Shown: piece after piece, positions 1 to 8,189 of the stretch
Position numbering within the stretch: the first letter of the stretch is position 1
Layout of the letters: the number at the start of each line of letters is the position of its first letter
Origin: Methanobacteriota archaeon
GTDB lineage: Archaea; Thermoplasmatota; Poseidoniia; Poseidoniales; Poseidoniaceae
Assembly: GCA_002727485.1 (NCBI GenBank)
Contig: PBXE01000028.1
Span: forward strand, 18,213 to 35,714
DNA: 17,502 nucleotides
Direction: 5' to 3'
Notes under the pieces: model-generated
Told to the model about the DNA's origin: nothing
The model's database searches: none
What the model saw: only the letters and a program-made list of their open reading frames with translations
Position numbers and translations under genes: made by a program

Positions 1-2217
1 GTAAAATACGAGGCCCAAGATTCTGATGGTGACGAGCATCGATTGATGATTCTAATTGATGGTGAGGCAGAAATTGCTGGCTTCCTTGCCCAGGTTGACG
101 ACTTATCCGTGTCTCTACCATTGTTAGATATTACTGATGTATCTAGCTGGAAATATGACATGGCAGGTTGTGCTATTTCTTACACTGGACCAGCATTTGA
201 AATTGCAGGTGCATTGAGAAAGACTCACTTGAGTGATGGAACAAATGTATATGTCGAATATCAAGGCCTGTGCACTATCAGCACAAGTACAATGGCAATT
301 TCTGCTATTGGCGCATTTGGAAGAGTCCCGGTTACTGATGGTGATTCCTATGTTACCTGTTTTGTTATCGCGGCAATTGATTATCCTCTTGGGGGTATTC
401 CAGAGTTCTTTGTCACTGGACTCGCTGGCGGTTTAGGATTAAATCGAGACTTGGTATTACCTAATGTAACCCATGTCCCTGAAAGTCCATTCATGAGAGC
501 ATTATCCGGATTTGGCGATGATCCTATGGGCGCTCTTGAATCAATTAAAGATGCATTACCTGCAAAACGAGGAAGTTTGTGGTTTGCTGTAGGAATTAAA
601 TTCACAACATACCAAGTTCTCGAAACTAAAGCGGTACTATTTGTCAAGATTTCCGATGGATTTACTATTGGAATTCTTGGCATGTCGTCAATGTCTTTAC
701 CATCAAAAGAATTTGGTATCGGTTACATTGAATTAGCATTTTTGGCTTATTATGACTCTGCACAGAAACTTTTGTGGGTAGAAGCACAACTGACTGATGC
801 TTCATATCTTTTCGATAAGAATTGTCGACTAACCGGTGGATTTGCATTGGTCAGTTGGATGAGTAAAGGAGAATTTTTACTCTCGATGGGTGGTTATCAT
901 CCAAAATTCAAAGCCCCATCATATTATCCTGAAGTACCTCGTTTAGGGTTTAATTGGAAACCAATTTCTAAATTAACGATCAAAGGTGGTGCTTACTTCA
1001 CGGTTTGTACCTCAGCAGTTATGCTTGGTGGAAATCTCGAAGCCTCATTCAAAGCAGGTAGTCTAAGTGCGTCATTCAAGGCTGGAACTAATATCCTAGT
1101 TGTCTTTGACCCGTTCTACTATAGTTTTGATGTGTATATTGGAGTTTCAGTTCGTCTGAAGACTTGGCTCGGAACTCTGAAGGGCTCGCTTGGCGCCGAT
1201 TTGGAGATTGAAGGACCAAAAATGAGAGGTAAAGCAAGAATCAAATTATGTTTCATTTCTTTCACTGTCAAATTTGGGCCGAGTGGTGGGCAAGCATTCA
1301 AGAAAATAGCATTTAGTGAATTCGTTAACAAGCATGTTTTACAATTACCAGAAGGTAGCATAACGACTTCTCTATCATCTGAGTTCAGTCAACGTTGCTT
1401 TACTGCCCAAGTCCCAAATGGGCTTATTAGAAGCGAAGATGGTGAAGAGCGTAAAGGCACTATGTCTGATCCATGGCTAGTTCTTCCGGAATTTGAACTA
1501 GTTCAAAATCATATATTCCCTGCAAATTCTAATAAATTAATGATTGGTAATGAAGAGATTCGAAATGGATGGAGAACAGAAAATTACGGCACTTTAGATA
1601 TCATAAACATGGCACCTTGTGGCATTGATACCGAAATTGATTCTGAATTTACTGTTTCGATTACCAAAATAGATGGTGAAGAAGGTCAAATATTTTCAGA
1701 TGGAATTTCCAAACTTAAACTATCCAGCAATTTCCCTGAAACAATATGGAGATGTAAACTAGATGGACATGAACGCCCTGAGCCAATTACATCTCCAGGC
1801 CACAGACAGCCCAATTTCCTAAGTGGTTCTTCGACTGTCTTTAGGGCGATTTCCCAACCAGTTGATTGGCAAAACACATTACTGGTCGACCAGATTAAGA
1901 CTTCTGAATTTATTCATAATTTACCATTCATCAAATTCATTGATGGTGGAATGCCGGGAATAGAAATGAAGGAATTCGAACCCAATCAGGATTTTATCAC
2001 AGTTGAAAAACTAGAAAGAATGAAAGAAAAATATACAACTCCGGCCCAACCAGATGATATCTTGTCTATTCTTTCTAATACTGACGTTCTACAACATAAT
2101 AAGGAGATTATTACTAACAGGGCGAAGATGACTAACAACACAACTAGAATGAATTATCATGCGACTGAAATGCAAAACCAACAATTCGATCAAGTTAACA
2201 TGGGGGGTAGAATTTGA
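1..2217 (+). CDS. DUF6603-like large beta-rich protein, 5' end outside the window
   Basis: The reading frame is open from base 1, so the true start lies upstream and the TTG at 43 is probably internal. No catalytic motif is visible. The visible part has alternating beta-strand patterns. Around bases 886-960 there is a G-G-Y-H-P...P-E-V-P-R-L-G-F pattern. At about 1027-1160 come repeated 'ASFKAG' strands followed by 'DPFYYSFDVYIGVSV'. At about 1200-1285 comes 'GPKMRGKARIKLCF' with 'FTVKFG'. From memory this order is characteristic of the C-terminal half of DUF6603 proteins, large proteins of unknown function in bacteria and fungi. The last roughly 300 residues (DPWLVLPEFEL, IINMAPCG, FPETIW) also resemble the tails of long DUF6603 proteins. 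It is the first visible gene of the overlapping block, and its TGA overlaps the TTG start of the next gene by four bases. The gene is real; the family call is recollection, not a search result. Confidence 0.75.
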   Translation, partial: VKYEAQDSDGDEHRLMILIDGEAEIAGFLAQVDDLSVSLPLLDITDVSSWKYDMAGCAISYTGPAFEIAGALRKTHLSDGTNVYVEYQGLCTISTSTMAISAIGAFGRVPVTDGDSYVTCFVIAAIDYPLGGIPEFFVTGLAGGLGLNRDLVLPNVTHVPESPFMRALSGFGDDPMGALESIKDALPAKRGSLWFAVGIKFTTYQVLETKAVLFVKISDGFTIGILGMSSMSLPSKEFGIGYIELAFLAYYDSAQKLLWVEAQLTDASYLFDKNCRLTGGFALVSWMSKGEFLLSMGGYHPKFKAPSYYPEVPRLGFNWKPISKLTIKGGAYFTVCTSAVMLGGNLEASFKAGSLSASFKAGTNILVVFDPFYYSFDVYIGVSVRLKTWLGTLKGSLGADLEIEGPKMRGKARIKLCFISFTVKFGPSGGQAFKKIAFSEFVNKHVLQLPEGSITTSLSSEFSQRCFTAQVPNGLIRSEDGEERKGTMSDPWLVLPEFELVQNHIFPANSNKLMIGNEEIRNGWRTENYGTLDIINMAPCGIDTEIDSEFTVSITKIDGEEGQIFSDGISKLKLSSNFPETIWRCKLDGHERPEPITSPGHRQPNFLSGSSTVFRAISQPVDWQNTLLVDQIKTSEFIHNLPFIKFIDGGMPGIEMKEFEPNQDFITVEKLERMKEKYTTPAQPDDILSILSNTDVLQHNKEIITNRAKMTNNTTRMNYHATEMQNQQFDQVNMGGRI

Positions 2218-4037
2218 TTAACAATCAGCATAAGAGAATTCTTCGCAGAAGATCACCTCCTCGCATTATTACAATTGAAGGTGGAAGAGGTATTGCAAAT
2301 CCTCAAGCAATTAAATCATCTATCCAGATTAATGAGAAAGCATTTTCAAATGATTCAATTAAGCCTATTATTCCACACCTACTCAATATCTCGTCGACTG
2401 GAACTGCAAGTCAAAATGTCATGCCATCGGCAAAATTAACATCGGTACAAATGCAACCAAATCAAGAAAATCTACCAAGAATAAATGTCGGGTTGAAAGC
2501 ATCTGAAGGTCTAAAATGGAAGGAAATTGAAGACCCAATTAAAGAAAAAACAGAAACAAAACTTAGACCTAAGAAGCCCGCATTGGGTGCTGGTTTTGGA
2601 AATAAATCAATACGCATGAAGCGTTCTAAACAAATCATTGACAAAGGAACGATTATTGAAGCAGGAACAAGACAGGTTTGGCGACTAACTGAAAATTATA
2701 ATCCAAAGAAATTTGAAAATTCCCCTAAGATAATTATCAACGGAACTCAAGCAGTTAGGGTTACATTTAATCGAGGTGCTGGTAGCATTATTCAAGACAT
2801 TGAAATTCCGCCTACAGATGAAAACTGTGAAATCGAAATACCTAATGAAACGAGTATGTTTACCATCGAAGGACTTGGTGGTGAAGATATAGTAAGTAAA
2901 AATTCTGAAATCAGTTCTGGTTCTATAACCACTAATTATCCAAATGGTGCTCTTTCAGCAATCGGTTTTCAAAGACTTTCAAAAATTCAGCAAGTTGGAT
3001 ATTTCCGTTACCTTTCAAGGGGAGTATTTCTACAAGCAAATGAATCTGCATCCTCCAAAGTGATGGATGCTGTTTCTGTATTCCATGCTGGAGAAGTATT
3101 ATCGAAAATTGATAATCTTAGATTTTATTGTACCTCGAAAATTAGAACTTTTGTTCTTATTGTGAAAACACTTCCGGATAAAGCTCCACAAGTAAAAATT
3201 GGTATCGAGGGGATTACATCAAATAATGAGCCACAAGTAATCAAGCGTAGTGATGGTATAGCATATATCTGGTCTGTAAAGCCGATTGCAGATATCGAAG
3301 GTCCTGCTATCATAGATATCATTACAGATGAAACTACAGATATTAATTCAGCAATAGCCTACCAAGAAAATACTAATGTCATTTCCGAAGTACTACAGTC
3401 TAGTTCCTGGGCGAAACTGGTAGATGATGGGCCAATATCTAATTATGGAGCATCTAATCTAGTTTGGAGTCATGAAGTTGAAGATAAAAGTGAACAAATT
3501 AGAATTGTCCCTGAGGATTGGAAATTAACTTCTGGCGTATCGAATCTAAAACAAGTGAAGGTTGAAAGTAAAACCAAACCAAAGAAAAAGCAAATTATTC
3601 AAAATACTGATTTGCCAGAAATCGATGCTCCAATTGCCAATGCGACTGTAGAATACCGATTCGATTTGTCGAAATTCGCGGGAGATGACGACCAAGATGA
3701 TGTCATGTCATTCAAGTTGATTTCTGGACCAAAATGGCTATCATTGATGGAAGACGGATTATTATCAGGCATTCCAAGTAATGATGATGCTGGAATTAAT
3801 CATTGTCAAGTGAGAGTTTCTGATAAAGGAGGATTGTCTTCTGATGCAATAATTAATATCGAGGTCAAAGCCAAAGTACTGAACAGGGCACCATACTGGA
3901 AACCTAACATTGTTAAGAAAAATGAGCAAAGTAACATCAAAATGAATCAAGCGGAATCTTTACGTCAAAGCGATTCTATCAAAATCGAAAAGAAAGACGC
4001 TAAGTTAACAAAAAAATCTAGGAGGAGGAGACGTTAA
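2214..4037 (+). CDS. Basic protein with a C-terminal cadherin/Ig-like (He_PIG type) domain
   Basis: The function is unknown. The start is a TTG overlapping the upstream stop by four bases, preceded by a G-run ribosome binding site (GGGGGGT at 2202-2208); no ATG fits. Residues 1-145 are basic and look disordered. Residues about 150-430 form a beta-rich region with 'RQVWRLTENY', 'AVRVTFNRGAGSIIQDIEIP' and 'QVGYFRYLSRGVFLQ'. I remember this pattern in bacterial hypothetical proteins (a W-x-L...RVTF..GG...D start and an L-x-RG element). Residues about 468-553 are a clear dystroglycan-type cadherin/He_PIG domain: 'FAGDDDQDDVMSFKL', 'PKWLSLMEDGLLSGIPSNDD' and a closing 'VSDKGGLSSDAIINIEV'. The protein ends in a Lys/Arg tail with five arginines. 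Such domains are normally extracellular, yet no signal peptide or transmembrane helix is visible. It ends one base into the start of the next gene. Confidence 0.8.
   Translation: MINNQHKRILRRRSPPRIITIEGGRGIANPQAIKSSIQINEKAFSNDSIKPIIPHLLNISSTGTASQNVMPSAKLTSVQMQPNQENLPRINVGLKASEGLKWKEIEDPIKEKTETKLRPKKPALGAGFGNKSIRMKRSKQIIDKGTIIEAGTRQVWRLTENYNPKKFENSPKIIINGTQAVRVTFNRGAGSIIQDIEIPPTDENCEIEIPNETSMFTIEGLGGEDIVSKNSEISSGSITTNYPNGALSAIGFQRLSKIQQVGYFRYLSRGVFLQANESASSKVMDAVSVFHAGEVLSKIDNLRFYCTSKIRTFVLIVKTLPDKAPQVKIGIEGITSNNEPQVIKRSDGIAYIWSVKPIADIEGPAIIDIITDETTDINSAIAYQENTNVISEVLQSSSWAKLVDDGPISNYGASNLVWSHEVEDKSEQIRIVPEDWKLTSGVSNLKQVKVESKTKPKKKQIIQNTDLPEIDAPIANATVEYRFDLSKFAGDDDQDDVMSFKLISGPKWLSLMEDGLLSGIPSNDDAGINHCQVRVSDKGGLSSDAIINIEVKAKVLNRAPYWKPNIVKKNEQSNIKMNQAESLRQSDSIKIEKKDAKLTKKSRRRRR
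4018..4036 (+). promoter_or_regulatory. Strong ribosome binding site inside the penta-arginine codons of the upstream gene
   Basis: The run AGGAGGAGGAGA (4020-4031) encodes the last arginines of the upstream protein. It also gives two overlapping GGAGG matches to the anti-Shine-Dalgarno sequence, just before the ATG at 4037. The stop and start share one base (TAATG). Confidence 0.75.
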
Positions 4038-5758
4038 TGACTCAAGAACCAATTCCACAACCACCTCCAATTGGAGAAATCCGATTTTTTGATTCGATAC
4101 GCCCACCATTGAGTCAGGGTGACTACAGAATGGAAATGAAGCAGAGTTTCCCCGAAAAAGTAGGTATTACTCCAACGGGTATGAATCCTTCAGAGCAACA
4201 ATACAAGTTCTTCACAGTCAATGGCTCGCGATGGTCTATTGATCCTCTGACTGTACACTCAAGATACCCACCTAAAAATGAACAAAATGTGATTTTAGAT
4301 TTGACATTACCAAAAATTGTTTTCCAAAGCAAGACTCTCCCATGGGAAAGAATTGTGAATGAACAAAATAAACAGTTACCTTGGATGTCATTACTCTTAC
4401 TTAGGGATGATGAGTTTAACATTTGTGATTACTATCCTGTTGCTGAGTCGACTGAAATCGATTCCTCATCTAATTCAGTACCAATTAAACTTTTAGAAAT
4501 TCCATCTAGTTTACTAAAATCAATCGCTCCCACTTCTAGTGAAGTCGAACTCCTAGCCCATGGGCTTCAAGTAAATCCAAGAGATAAAGAGTTGTGTGGG
4601 AGCGATGAAGACGGTCTATTCTCTGTAATTTTGTCAAATCGAATTCCTTCAGAACCAAACACAAAATATCATACATTTTTAGTCTCTTTAGAAGATTCAA
4701 TCAATGAATTACCAAATGAAAATCAAATTCAATACTTGACATCACCACCGGTCAGGAAGAGTACAATGGACATGAGCGCGCGGTTCGCAGGAGCGGAAAA
4801 GGCTGCTAGGAAAAGTAATACAAAACCTTCGTACAAAAAAGCGGAAAAGGCTACTAGGAAAAGTAATACAAAACTTTCGTACAAAAAAGCGGAAAAGAAT
4901 GTTTCTGTAAAAGAGGCTGGACCAGTTAAAGTTCATGTAGGCCGTAAAGTCAAACTCCTAGTCCTCGATTATTGGAAATTCAAAACTGGTGATGGGGGAG
5001 ATTTTGAATCGAAAATAAAGAATATTCGTTTTAGGAAAAAAGAAGAAGATTTGTCAATGGCGGGAGATTTAGGTTCTGTATATGATTTTGCTAAAGAACT
5101 AGAGAAAGAAGAGTCCTACTACGAACCATCATTACTAGGTAATGATATGGATCCCGATATTTCTGCTAATTCTTATTTGCTTACTGATATAGTCGAAGAT
5201 GATGGTATTACTAGACCATGTTTGTATAGAGGACCTTGTATTGCTGTCCCTACAACACACCAACCAAAACAAAAGCCATATGAAAACTCTGATGACGCTA
5301 GAGGTATCGAACCATCTACCGGTTTTGATGTAATTCACCACTCCGCTGCATTTGAATTAGGTCGGCTATTGGCTATGAGCGATCCTAATTTCATCGCATC
5401 CATGTCGAGATGGAGAAGACTTTGGAATAAAAAGGAAGCAATGAATAAATATCGCGATTTGACAATATCATCTTCACCAATATTGAAGGATTTTTCTAAA
5501 GAACACTTGGCCAATCAAACGATTAAAACCTTATTACAAACAAGCGTAGTTTCGCAGGCATCTGAAAAATACAAAGACTTGGTTGCTGAAAAGGTTTTGA
5601 TTGAAGACTCAATTCAATTCGAGCAAGATATTCCAATGCCAGGCAATGGAATGGAATTTGATGATTCTAAATTAGATAACATCAACGTTGCAATCGATGA
5701 TAACGTTGTTTCAACATCTTTACTTAACCAAATTGATTACAGGGGGTTAGACAAATGA
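4037..5758 (+). CDS. 573-residue conserved hypothetical protein (LPWER / GRLLAMSD type)
   Basis: The function is unknown. The ATG is preceded by an excellent ribosome binding site and overlaps the upstream stop by one base. The N-terminus is proline-rich. Residues about 62-130 contain 'FFTVNGSRWSIDPLTVHSRY', then 'SKTLPWER' near 97-104 and 'LPWMSLLLLRDDEF' near 113-127. Near residues 300-315 there is 'KLLVLDYWKF', and near 433-460 'HHSAAFELGRLLAMSDPNF' followed by 'SMSRWRRLW'. I recall the same series (RTLPWER, PWLALLLF, a W-S-F strand, A-W-x-LGRLLAL-D-F, WRR) in bacterial hypothetical proteins of similar length. There is no signal peptide or membrane helix. A lysine-rich linker at residues 253-290 contains a duplicated 16-residue unit. 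The gene overlaps the next by ATGA, consistent with translational coupling. Confidence 0.85.
   Translation: MTQEPIPQPPPIGEIRFFDSIRPPLSQGDYRMEMKQSFPEKVGITPTGMNPSEQQYKFFTVNGSRWSIDPLTVHSRYPPKNEQNVILDLTLPKIVFQSKTLPWERIVNEQNKQLPWMSLLLLRDDEFNICDYYPVAESTEIDSSSNSVPIKLLEIPSSLLKSIAPTSSEVELLAHGLQVNPRDKELCGSDEDGLFSVILSNRIPSEPNTKYHTFLVSLEDSINELPNENQIQYLTSPPVRKSTMDMSARFAGAEKAARKSNTKPSYKKAEKATRKSNTKLSYKKAEKNVSVKEAGPVKVHVGRKVKLLVLDYWKFKTGDGGDFESKIKNIRFRKKEEDLSMAGDLGSVYDFAKELEKEESYYEPSLLGNDMDPDISANSYLLTDIVEDDGITRPCLYRGPCIAVPTTHQPKQKPYENSDDARGIEPSTGFDVIHHSAAFELGRLLAMSDPNFIASMSRWRRLWNKKEAMNKYRDLTISSSPILKDFSKEHLANQTIKTLLQTSVVSQASEKYKDLVAEKVLIEDSIQFEQDIPMPGNGMEFDDSKLDNINVAIDDNVVSTSLLNQIDYRGLDK
4793..4897 (+). repeat. 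48-base in-frame tandem duplication plus a partial third unit
   Basis: Units at 4793-4840 and 4841-4888 differ at two bases. A third copy continues for only nine bases (GCGGAAAAG, 4889-4897). The unit encodes a 16-residue lysine-rich segment beginning AEKA(A/T)RKSNTK and ending SYKK, within a probably disordered linker. Near-identity at the DNA level suggests a recent duplication. Confidence 0.9.
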
Positions 5759-6918
5759 TTGATGCAAATATTGGTAGTTCAGATATCACTATTATGAGTG
5801 ATTTCTTGTCTAAAAAATATTTACATTTTGAAGATAGTGAAGAGATGGCATGGGGGTCTGTAGTATCTTGGTTATCTCGTTTAAGATTACTAGAAGGAGT
5901 TCCATTCCCCTATATTGTTCCAAGTGAAGGAATGTTACCTAATGATTCAATAAGATTCTTCCATGTTGACAGAAATTGGCTAGATGCTTTAGTTGATGGG
6001 GCATTGAGCGTAGGAATTATTGACTCTAGAGGAGCACTAGCCGCTACTAAAACTGAAAAGCGTGAAGAATTGTATCAGAAATTGATGAATGAATTGAATG
6101 AAAGAGAAATCACTGCCAACCCATATAGGCGCTCAATCGCAGCTTACAGTAAGGTTGAAGGACTCCATTTTGAACAGATTAGAGGTTTAAAGTTAGATGC
6201 TAAGTTTACGGCATTGGGTCAACTTTTCTCTGGAATTAAGTATGAAATGGGTGGAAGTATCACTGGATTCCTATTACGCTCTTCTATAGTTCGAGATTAT
6301 CCGGGAATCGAAATTAGTGCTTATTTTGCTCCACAATTTGTAAAACAGCAAAGTGAAGATGCTTATCATGAAGATTATCTTCTTGATACTTTAAGGCAAG
6401 TCAGACTTTCAGAAACTATCATGTTATGTCTCTTCAATGGAGTTCCTAGTCATTTACGGATTAAAGAACCGAGTGAAGGAATTCGTCTAGGAGTCGACAC
6501 TTCTCCTGGACAAGATATTCATTCGAATGGAATTTGGAAATTCCAAGCGGACTGTAAAGATATAGACGGTAATTTAGAGGTCATAAATCCAAATCATCCA
6601 ATTGAGTATAAATCTATTCCTGTGAGTATAAGAAAGGGAACTAATGACACATCGGTTTTGAAAATTTCTGATTTACTTTCGATTGATGGATGGTCAGGAG
6701 GTCTAGAAAAGGGTGGTTTAGTTGCCACTCAATTAATGCAATTCCCATATCAACAAGACTTCCAATATGATTCAGTGATTCAGTTTGTTCGTACAGATCC
6801 AGAATCAAACGCAAAACGTCCATCTAGAGTCAACTCTAATTCAATCGTCATCGATGAATCCTTTGTGGAAAATGTTGGAAATGAAGTAGAAAGAAAAAAT
6901 AATGCAGGTGATCAATAA
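5755..6918 (+). CDS. 387-residue conserved hypothetical protein (RLRLLEGVPF / GFLLRS type)
   Basis: The function is unknown. The ATG overlaps the upstream stop as ATGA, and AGGGGG at 5741-5746 is a well-placed ribosome binding site. Residues 42-87 carry the most diagnostic block: 'RLRLLEGVPFPYIVP', then 'MLPNDSIRFFHVDRNWLDAL' and 'VDGALSVG'. Further blocks are 'ITGFLLRSSIVRDYPGIEI' at about 168-187 and 'LRQVRLSETIMLCLFNGVP' at about 213-232, followed by an 'IKEPSEGIRLGV' strand. From memory these blocks occur together, in this order, in bacterial hypothetical proteins (GFLLRS..VS.WPGL; LCLF.GVP; EP.EGL.FGV). No signal peptide or membrane helix is visible. The last roughly 40 residues are polar and probably disordered. 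It shares one base (TAATG) with the next gene and sits in the middle of the block. Confidence 0.85.
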   Translation: MIDANIGSSDITIMSDFLSKKYLHFEDSEEMAWGSVVSWLSRLRLLEGVPFPYIVPSEGMLPNDSIRFFHVDRNWLDALVDGALSVGIIDSRGALAATKTEKREELYQKLMNELNEREITANPYRRSIAAYSKVEGLHFEQIRGLKLDAKFTALGQLFSGIKYEMGGSITGFLLRSSIVRDYPGIEISAYFAPQFVKQQSEDAYHEDYLLDTLRQVRLSETIMLCLFNGVPSHLRIKEPSEGIRLGVDTSPGQDIHSNGIWKFQADCKDIDGNLEVINPNHPIEYKSIPVSIRKGTNDTSVLKISDLLSIDGWSGGLEKGGLVATQLMQFPYQQDFQYDSVIQFVRTDPESNAKRPSRVNSNSIVIDESFVENVGNEVERKNNAGDQ

Positions 6919-8189
6919 TGAGAAAGCGTAGATCATCTAAAGTTACTGATAAAATTTCTACCATAGATAAAGTCAAAAATAATATGAATATAGAAAAGGC
7001 ACAGGTTAATACTAAAATCGAGGATTCAAATAAATCAATGTGGAAAGTTGACGATATAGGTTTAAATTTAAATGAAAAATCTCCTGTTGAAGAAAATAAT
7101 GTCGAATTCAAAGATGCTTTAGCAAAATCAATCATCGATCAAAGTGACTTAGGGATAAAGGAAAATATCGAATCAATCAAACCTGAAAATCTAGAAAATA
7201 TTAGTGCCATGATTCCGAGAGATAGACATTTACTTGTGCCAATAAATGTACAAGCATTGGTTGTCCCAAGTATGGAAAAGTCTGTAGAAAAAGGCAGAAA
7301 TAAGCCAAGTTTAAATCCATCATTAAAGGAAATAGACAAAGATAGTATCAAGCAAAAGACTTTCCGAACTCATCCTCAAAGGGCTGATTTGAAGACTGAT
7401 TTTAGAGAGGGTAACATTAATTCTGAGAGCGAAGAATATTGGGGGATTCCTGAGGCATTTGAATATACTTCATCTAATCCACAGACAACGGGACTAAAAA
7501 CTGGCATCCATCTATTCTGGTCATTACCTAATGCTTTGTTAGATGGTGAATTAAAACAGACTAGTCAATCTATTCTAGACAATTTTGAATATCAAAATCC
7601 TGATGATTTAGTTCCTGAAGAATTCATTCCATGTGATGAAGGATTTAGTCACCCAATCACATTTAGAGAGGCGGTAGAAAATCGTGTTGAATTTACCACA
7701 GAGGACCAACCAGAAGGTAACTTAAATGATACATTGAAATTCAAACAACTACCGGATTTATGGCTCGTTATTAGAATTGAAAATAAGAAAAATTTCAAGG
7801 CATGGGTAGTTGATTCTGTGACCTTAGAAGTCTCCACTCTTGCATCATTTAATCCCAGCACTCGCAATTCAAAAATCGAAGAGTTAACTGCTATCGGCCC
7901 GAATCAAGGAGATTTCTATTGGACGGCTACATATGATAATTCAAAACAAAGATTTGGTTTCCATGACTTACCAGGTCCTGAAGAGGATGGACCATTCGAC
8001 TACATGGTTTGTGGGTGGTATACCAATAAAGACCATGACCCTGCATTCATGGATGAAAATACCGCTGAAGAGACTTGGTTTGACTATATCAAAAATGAAT
8101 TAAAATGGGGCGTTAAACGTCAAGATGTTGATGACGACCCGAATATCTTTTTCAATATTGGACATTTGGTTGGAGGTCTGTCAAAATGA
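6918..8189 (+). CDS. 423-residue conserved hypothetical protein (HLLVP / HLFWSLPNAL type), possible N-terminal half of a split protein
   Basis: The function is unknown. AGGTGATC at 6906-6913 is a near-perfect match to the archaeal anti-Shine-Dalgarno sequence and supports the ATG at 6918. Residues 1-95 are rich in Lys, Asn, Ser and Glu and look disordered. Residues about 99-117 read 'RDRHLLVPINVQALVVPS', 191-210 'GLKTGIHLFWSLPNALLDGE', 277-287 'LPDLWLVIRI' and 361-376 'YMVCGWYTNKDHDPAF'. I recall the same order (VP..V.ALVV, GVHLHWALPDAL, P.RWLVVR, Y.VVGWYS....DP) at the start of much longer bacterial proteins. There is no signal peptide or membrane helix. The gene overlaps the 936-residue gene by ATGA. 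That gene begins with the motif I would expect next, so the two may together match one bacterial protein. That fission or fusion idea is inference. Confidence 0.85.
   Translation: MRKRRSSKVTDKISTIDKVKNNMNIEKAQVNTKIEDSNKSMWKVDDIGLNLNEKSPVEENNVEFKDALAKSIIDQSDLGIKENIESIKPENLENISAMIPRDRHLLVPINVQALVVPSMEKSVEKGRNKPSLNPSLKEIDKDSIKQKTFRTHPQRADLKTDFREGNINSESEEYWGIPEAFEYTSSNPQTTGLKTGIHLFWSLPNALLDGELKQTSQSILDNFEYQNPDDLVPEEFIPCDEGFSHPITFREAVENRVEFTTEDQPEGNLNDTLKFKQLPDLWLVIRIENKKNFKAWVVDSVTLEVSTLASFNPSTRNSKIEELTAIGPNQGDFYWTATYDNSKQRFGFHDLPGPEEDGPFDYMVCGWYTNKDHDPAFMDENTAEETWFDYIKNELKWGVKRQDVDDDPNIFFNIGHLVGGLSK

Noticed and set aside
43..45. TTG at 43 as the true start of the first gene.
   Set aside because: The frame is open back to base 1 and reads as ordinary coding sequence (VKYEAQDSDGDEHR). 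No ribosome binding site precedes the TTG, so the gene is probably truncated by the window.
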